Assembly: GCA_026710565.1 (NCBI GenBank)
Contig: JAPOQV010000159.1
Coordinates: 1 to 10,364, forward strand
Length of the DNA: 10,364 bases
Source: Spirochaetaceae bacterium
GTDB taxonomy: Bacteria > Spirochaetota > Spirochaetia > SZUA-6 > Bin103
Reading direction: 5' to 3'
Positions 7,709 to 10,364 of the stretch are shown here, piece by piece; within the stretch, counting starts at the first letter, position 1; the number at the start of each line of letters is the position of its first letter. Below the pieces are notes generated by a model that was given only the letters and a program-made list of their open reading frames with translations, ran no database searches and was not told the DNA's origin. The position numbers and the translations under genes were made by a program.

Positions 7709-8226
7709 GATGGCCGTTTCTCTATACTCTCGTACTCCGCGATTGCGGCAAAAGGCTTTCGGCTCCCGCGGATGAACACCTCGGCCTGGTCCAGTACCTC
7801 CGCCAAATCTCGTCTCTGTTTTCCTTTAAGGGCGCATTCCCAGACGACCAGTATGCGCCATCCGTCTGCATTCAGCGCGGTCAGCACGTGGACGTCTCGC
7901 TCCATATTGCCGTCGATCTTGCTCTTCCAAAACGCCGCACGCGTCTTCGGCCATTTAAACAGCGAGCAGCCGTGACCATGCCAGAAGCAACCGTGCACGA
8001 GAACCACGGTGCGATACTTCGGGAACACCATGTCGGGTTTGCCGGGCATGCCCTTGCCGTGCAACCTGTAACGCAGCCCGCGCCCGTGCAGCCCGCGCCG
8101 CATGAACATTTCCGGCTTCGTGTTCTTGCCCCTGATCCGGCTCATGACCAGTCGGCGCTGTTCCGGCGTCAATACGTCGGTGGTTTCGCCCTTCGCAGCG
8201 GCCCTATCGCAGGCATCAGCTTTCAA
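7705..8226 (-). CDS. vsr: Vsr-type very short patch repair / mismatch endonuclease
   Basis: Vsr nicks DNA 5' of the T in T:G mismatches that arise when 5-methylcytosine deaminates, and its gene commonly sits beside a cytosine-5 methylase. Here the 173-residue protein keeps the family core: SRIRGKNTKPE (E39), PGKPDMVF (catalytic Asp65), then HGCFWHGHGC (Cys80, Phe81, Trp82, His83, His85, Cys87) and VVWEC (Cys131). Spacings equal those I recall in E. coli Vsr (D51, C66, H69, H71, C73, C117), so the zinc site and active site look intact. No ATG lies at the usual family start before LTPEQRRLVMSRI. I choose the TTG at 8224-8226, preceded by GGAAAAGG and overlapping the methylase end by 11 bases. 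A TTG at 8172 or the ATG at 8298 (83-base overlap) are alternatives. It probably protects the host from mutation at methylated sites; a direct role as a defence nuclease is possible but unproven. Confidence 0.9.
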   Translation of the reverse strand: MKADACDRAAAKGETTDVLTPEQRRLVMSRIRGKNTKPEMFMRRGLHGRGLRYRLHGKGMPGKPDMVFPKYRTVVLVHGCFWHGHGCSLFKWPKTRAAFWKSKIDGNMERDVHVLTALNADGWRILVVWECALKGKQRRDLAEVLDQAEVFIRGSRKPFAAIAEYESIEKRPS

Positions 8227-9781
8227 GGGCCTTTTCCATCGCGGATGGACCGCACACGAAGGCCGGTGGGGTGGCTTTGGACACCACGGCCGCCGCAACC
8301 GGGATGCTCGTGGGCTCCGCTCCGGCCGACGCCCGGATAGTGTTCATGATCTCGGTCGCGATGGCCTTCGCCATCAGCGGCGGGACCGCGTTTCCGATCT
8401 GCCGGAATGCCGCGTTCATCGCGCCTGCGAATACGAAACCGTCGGGGAAGGATTGGAGCCGCGCCGCTTCCCGGACGGAGATCGTCCGGGCCTGGGTGTC
8501 GTCGTAATGTATATGGCTGTATCCGTCCTTGCTCAGATGCGCCATGATTGTGCGCACGGGCTGGTCTCGTGAGGTCTTCCGCCATTTGTTCGGGAACTTC
8601 CCCGCATCGTAAGGCGGCACGATCGAGCTCTTCAGCTGTTCGTATTCCGCCGACCCCGGAACAATACGCAGCCCCTTGTTCGCAAGCGCCGACAGCTTCT
8701 CTTTGAACGTTTTCAGGGCGAGCGCGTGGGCTTCCGGGTACTGATCGCCTTCCTTCATGCGGGCGAACAGCTGGTAGTCGCGCGGCAGATATCTGATGAC
8801 ATGGTCATAGACGCCGTCACCGGCCGTAAAGCCCGGCCAAGTTTTCATCGCGTTGGCGTAAGCGGATACAGTACGTCTTCCGTCATACTTGGCCAGTTGA
8901 TCGAATCTTCGCGCGCCGAGTTTCAGTTCTCCCTTTCGTACGAGCTCACGCGCGTCGATCTTCGGCAGGTCGCCGATCGCTTCGGCCGCCGTGACAACGG
9001 GGTGCAAGGCCTCGGTCGCCTCCGGTGGAGACACGTAGGCGTGCGCGTCTTCGAACAGGCCACCGTCAGATAGCAGTTTTAGCGCGACTTGCCGGGAGCC
9101 TTCGTAGCCGGGCGGGAGATCGATCCAGTGTGTCGGCTCGGGGAAGCTGACGGTCTCGGCCATCTCGCGATGGTATGCGACCAGAAACATGCGTTCCCGC
9201 GTTTGCGGTACGCCGTAGAAGGCGGCGTTCAGCAAGGTGTAGGCACACACGTAGCCAAGCTCTTCCAGCACCTCGCACACTTCTTCGGGGACGTTGTGTC
9301 CGCCGAAATTCATCGCGTCCGGAACGTTCTCCATGAGAATCGCGACCGGCCGGCACGATTTCACGTATTTGAGATAGGGCGTATAGAGCTTCGCGCGCGG
9401 GTCCTGGCGGAAGGCTTCGGGATGTGCCTCGATCTCGCGCAGCTTCGACCTGCCGACGCGGGCGAATGCTTGGCACGGCGGACCGCCGATGACGACATCG
9501 AACGCTTCGGCGACCCGGCCGAGTTTCAGGTCGCGGACGAGCTGGCCCGGGGAAATCGCGGTGATGTCGCGCGCCACGGCGTGCTGCGGCGCATCCGCAT
9601 GGAAATTGGCGCCGTAGGAGGCGGCCGCCGTTGGATTATTCTCCACCGCGGCCGCGATCTCGAATCCCGCCGCGCCGAAGCCGAGAGAAAGTCCGCCGCA
9701 CCCGGAAAAAAGGTCAAGCACGCGCGGCGCCGCTCCGGTCAAGAGCTTTGAGACCTTCTCCCGGATGATGTGATCAGTCAC
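8216..9781 (-). CDS. dcm: DNA (cytosine-5-)-methyltransferase
   Basis: A 521-residue AdoMet-dependent C5 methylase that should mark host DNA. Motifs appear in standard order: I VLDLFSGCGGLSLGF (21-35), IV GGPPCQAF (99-106) with catalytic Cys103, VI MENVPDA (150-156), VIII YGVPQTRERMFLVAY (189-203), the target-recognition region about 210-415, then IX/X AARLQSFPDGFVF (439-451) and QIGNAVPP (461-468). The length is above a minimal C5 methylase, mostly from the recognition region and a 40-residue low-complexity Ala/Pro tail. The start is a GTG (9779-9781) with only a weak GAAAGAG about 11 bases upstream. The recognition sequence cannot be predicted. Next to drmAB it would fill the role of the class 2 DISARM methylase (DrmMII), and together with vsr it resembles a Dcm-Vsr pair. 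It is the first large gene of the overlapping operon, 64 bases after the small ribbon-helix-helix gene. Confidence 0.93.
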   Translation of the reverse strand: MTDHIIREKVSKLLTGAAPRVLDLFSGCGGLSLGFGAAGFEIAAAVENNPTAAASYGANFHADAPQHAVARDITAISPGQLVRDLKLGRVAEAFDVVIGGPPCQAFARVGRSKLREIEAHPEAFRQDPRAKLYTPYLKYVKSCRPVAILMENVPDAMNFGGHNVPEEVCEVLEELGYVCAYTLLNAAFYGVPQTRERMFLVAYHREMAETVSFPEPTHWIDLPPGYEGSRQVALKLLSDGGLFEDAHAYVSPPEATEALHPVVTAAEAIGDLPKIDARELVRKGELKLGARRFDQLAKYDGRRTVSAYANAMKTWPGFTAGDGVYDHVIRYLPRDYQLFARMKEGDQYPEAHALALKTFKEKLSALANKGLRIVPGSAEYEQLKSSIVPPYDAGKFPNKWRKTSRDQPVRTIMAHLSKDGYSHIHYDDTQARTISVREAARLQSFPDGFVFAGAMNAAFRQIGNAVPPLMAKAIATEIMNTIRASAGAEPTSIPVAAAVVSKATPPAFVCGPSAMEKALES

Positions 9782-9845
9782 GGCTGTTTCGGCTCTTTCT
9801 TCGCCTGGTCGGGGGAGCCGGGTCGCGCATTGAATGCTTCTCGGT
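9782..9845 (-). promoter_or_regulatory. Gap between the small regulator and the methylase, with an 11-base palindrome
   Basis: This is the only intergenic gap inside the defence unit. It contains GCATT-G-AATGC at 9827-9837, a perfect inverted repeat around one central base. Such short dyads can serve as operators for ribbon-helix-helix repressors, and this one lies directly between the candidate regulator and the gene it could control. I see no convincing -35/-10 pair in the gap. A single 5-base dyad can also arise by chance, so the call is weak. Confidence 0.25.
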
Positions 9846-9971
9846 TCAGTGTTCGCGAACGAGCCGGGCGATCAAGGGGGACTTCTTGAAGCCGTCTTTC
9901 GCGGCAATAGCCGTTAAATCGCTCAGCGTCCTCCTGGGGAAAGGCATCTGCACGCGAACCAGATCAGCCAT
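9846..9971 (-). CDS. Small ribbon-helix-helix (CopG/Arc-like) protein, candidate regulator of the operon
   Basis: A 41-residue open frame begins with the ATG at 9969-9971 and ends with TGA at 9846-9848. It starts MADLVRVQMPFPRRTLSDLT and ends SPLIARLVREH. A short beta strand of alternating residues (VRVQMPF), a helix (about 16-26), a basic turn (GFKKS) and a second amphipathic helix (about 32-41) are the layout of ribbon-helix-helix DNA-binding proteins, which act as dimers and usually repress their own operon. It is slightly shorter than usual for the family (about 45-60 residues). A GAAGAG lies 8 bases before the start. It begins 5 bases after the stop of the upstream gene remnant and precedes the methylase by 64 bases on the same strand. 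An autorepressor of the methylase operon is my inference; an antitoxin or a decayed remnant is possible. Confidence 0.55.
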   Translation of the reverse strand: MADLVRVQMPFPRRTLSDLTAIAAKDGFKKSPLIARLVREH

Positions 9972-9976
9972 TTACG

Positions 9977-10364
9977 CTACTCTTCATGAGCGCTCAGGAC
10001 CGCCTGAAAGCGCACCCGGTCGTCCGGTGGAACGGCATGCTGGCAGAATTCCGGTTCGGTGGTGATCCACGTAACGACGACAGGGTAGGGCCAGCTCGCT
10101 ACGTGCTGCCTCGCCCTGTTGGTGGACCGGGACCGCCCGGCGAGCATGGGCTTGTACAACGGGCTGATGGTCGGGATTGTGGCGAAATCGTTGAGAATAT
10201 CTGGCATCCTGCCGAATCGGTTTGTGGCGTCCCAGTAGTCGTACGTGAACGGTCCGCCGAAGGTGAGCAGCCCCATGCCGGCTGACGAAGTACGAACCCC
10301 ACCTATGACCGGCGAAGTCGAACATGAAGCTCTGGAGGTGGACTTCGGCACCGTCCGCGACCTC
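9977..10364 (-). pseudogene. Unrecognised gene, 3' part only, with an apparent frameshift
   Basis: Two overlapping minus-strand frames both look like protein over different stretches. From the window edge to about 10285 one frame reads HLQSFMFDFAGHRWGSYFV; from about 10285 to the TAG at 9977-9979 another frame reads GMGLLTFGGPFTYDYWDATN and continues for roughly 85 residues, ending QAVLSAHEE. Together they would make one continuous, hydrophobic/aromatic-rich polypeptide if one base were lost or gained near 10285. I do not recognise the family. The second frame can also be read as a 124-residue protein from an ATG at 10351, but its first 25 residues are Ser/Thr-rich and look like out-of-frame reading. 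The stop lies 5 bases before the small ribbon-helix-helix gene, so the two may be co-transcribed. A sequencing error rather than decay cannot be excluded. Confidence 0.4.

Noticed and set aside
8227..8298. An upstream ATG start for vsr giving 197 residues
   Set aside because: It would overlap the methylase by 83 bases, and the extra N-terminal residues are Pro/Arg/Trp-rich out-of-frame reading of the methylase tail, absent from Vsr as I know it.
1..10364. CRISPR array, tRNA or rRNA gene, complete insertion sequence
   Set aside because: No regularly spaced repeats, cloverleaf-like sequence, transposase motif or terminal inverted repeat pair was seen on reading both strands.

Overview
The window is GC-rich DNA with GC-dominated third codon positions in the recognisable genes. 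This suggests a proteobacterium, perhaps an alphaproteobacterium, but nothing here fixes the taxon. It looks like a defence (accessory) region. A tightly packed minus-strand operon of five large genes fills about 504-9781. It is flanked on both sides by broken or cut-off genes.

Read in the direction of transcription (right to left), the layout is as follows. (1) 9977-10364 holds the tail of an unrecognised gene whose reading frame appears to be shifted once. (2) 9846-9971 is a very small ribbon-helix-helix-like DNA-binding protein, a candidate regulator. (3) 8216-9781 is a DNA (cytosine-5) methyltransferase. (4) 7705-8226 is a Vsr-type mismatch/patch-repair endonuclease. (5) 5516-7708 is a UvrD/Rep-like superfamily 1 helicase. 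(6) 2335-5523 is a DrmA-like superfamily 2 helicase. (7) 504-2345 is a DrmB-like protein with a DUF1998 domain. Genes 3 to 7 overlap each other by 4 to 11 bases, so they are almost certainly one translationally coupled transcription unit.

DrmA plus DrmB is the core of DISARM, an anti-phage system. Canonical DISARM adds a phospholipase-D-like protein (DrmC) and either DrmD with an adenine methylase (class 1) or DrmE with a cytosine-5 methylase (class 2). This locus has the DrmAB core and a cytosine-5 methylase, but no drmC is present. In addition it carries a Vsr endonuclease and an SF1 helicase. It therefore reads as a DISARM-like variant. My inference is that the methylase marks self DNA, DrmAB and the SF1 helicase act on unmarked incoming DNA, and Vsr either protects the host from deamination of 5-methylcytosine or supplies the nuclease activity.

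At the left end, on the plus strand, sit the last 33 codons of a probable HTH regulator (1-102) and the N-terminal part of another gene (from about 180). That second gene loses its frame in an AT-rich stretch at 341-390, just before the convergent end of drmB. This looks like an island boundary or an old rearrangement. No tRNA, rRNA, CRISPR array, complete transposase or clear terminator was seen.
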